Shown here in pieces: positions 5,573-5,680 of a DNA stretch of 5,680 nucleotides. The stretch covers positions 1-5,680 of the forward strand of contig JAHEIK010000018.1 in NCBI GenBank assembly GCA_024639415.1. The letters run 5' to 3'. The notes under the pieces were generated by a model that saw nothing but the letters and a program-made list of their open reading frames with translations, was not told the origin of the DNA and ran no database searches. The translations under genes and the position numbers were made by a program. Position 1 is the first letter of the stretch; each line of letters opens with the position of its first letter. This DNA comes from Planctomycetota bacterium (GTDB taxonomy: Bacteria > Planctomycetota > PLA2 > JAEUHO01).

Positions 5573-5680
5573 TCAGTCCTTCTTCTTCGCAGCGGTCGTC
5601 CCGAAGGAGAGCGCCGTGGGCTTCTGTGCGTGATGCTCGTGGCGGTCACCCGCGTAGATCTTGAGCTTCTTCAACATGTG
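5573..5680 (-). CDS. rplM: 50S ribosomal protein L13, C-terminal part (cut by window end)
   Basis: The last 35 codons and the TGA stop of L13, an early-assembling large-subunit protein, are visible; the rest lies beyond the right edge. The reading frame gives HMLKKLKIYAGDRHEHHAQK, then PTALSFGTTAAKKKD and the stop. The MLKKLKIYAG..H.H.AQ.P pattern is the conserved C-terminus of bacterial L13 (commonly RMLKKLKVYAG..HPHAAQQP). The position directly upstream of rpsI is the standard L13-S9 order. The tail after the conserved proline is Lys-rich and lineage-specific. Confidence 0.93.
   Translation of the reverse strand, partial: HMLKKLKIYAGDRHEHHAQKPTALSFGTTAAKKKD
5577..5581 (-). promoter_or_regulatory. 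Ribosome binding site of rpsI inside the rplM end
   Basis: On the minus strand AAGGA lies 6 bases before the rpsI ATG. It is embedded in the last Lys-Asp codons of rplM, just before its TGA. This placement implies translation of S9 coupled to L13 by terminating ribosomes. Confidence 0.6.

Overview
The window is bacterial chromosomal DNA with high GC: most third codon positions are G or C, and long open frames appear on the strand opposite real genes. It holds five protein-coding genes, four complete and one cut by the window end, and all are conserved housekeeping types. No tRNA, rRNA, CRISPR array, transposase or phage gene was recognised. The phylum cannot be fixed from the sequence. The YebC start (AGHSHFANIMHKKGR) recalls Planctomycetota-type sequences, and the hexamer-periodic GAACGT intergenic repeat recalls some myxobacterial genomes; both are weak impressions from memory.

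Layout. Positions 1-301 are non-coding and crowded with stem-loops and short direct repeats, including a REP-like palindrome at about 177-201. Positions 302-3013 (+) encode a complete pyruvate, phosphate dikinase (ppdK) with an arginine/lysine-rich N-terminal extension. Positions 3014-3136, between two convergent genes, hold a large imperfect inverted repeat built on a 6-base period. Positions 3137-4111 (-) encode a MoxR-family AAA+ ATPase. Positions 4170-4937 (-) encode a YebC/TACO1-family protein with a GTG start. Positions 4938-5171 are non-coding and carry a strong hairpin. Positions 5172-5570 (-) encode ribosomal protein S9 (rpsI). Positions 5573-5680 (-) are the last 35 codons of ribosomal protein L13 (rplM), which continues beyond the right edge.

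How the genes fit together. All genes right of 3137 lie on the minus strand in the order rplM-rpsI-yebC-moxR. rplM and rpsI are separated by 2 bases and are clearly co-transcribed. yebC follows after 234 bases with a hairpin, and moxR follows yebC after 58 bases. The first three concern translation: two ribosomal proteins and a ribosome-associated factor family. MoxR is a chaperone-like ATPase whose usual DUF58/VWA partner genes are not downstream. ppdK is an independent, convergent unit of central carbon metabolism (pyruvate/phosphoenolpyruvate interconversion).

No new multi-gene system is visible. The least explained material is intergenic: the hairpin cluster before ppdK, the REP-like core that recurs across the ppdK stop codon, and the 105-base inverted repeat between ppdK and moxR.
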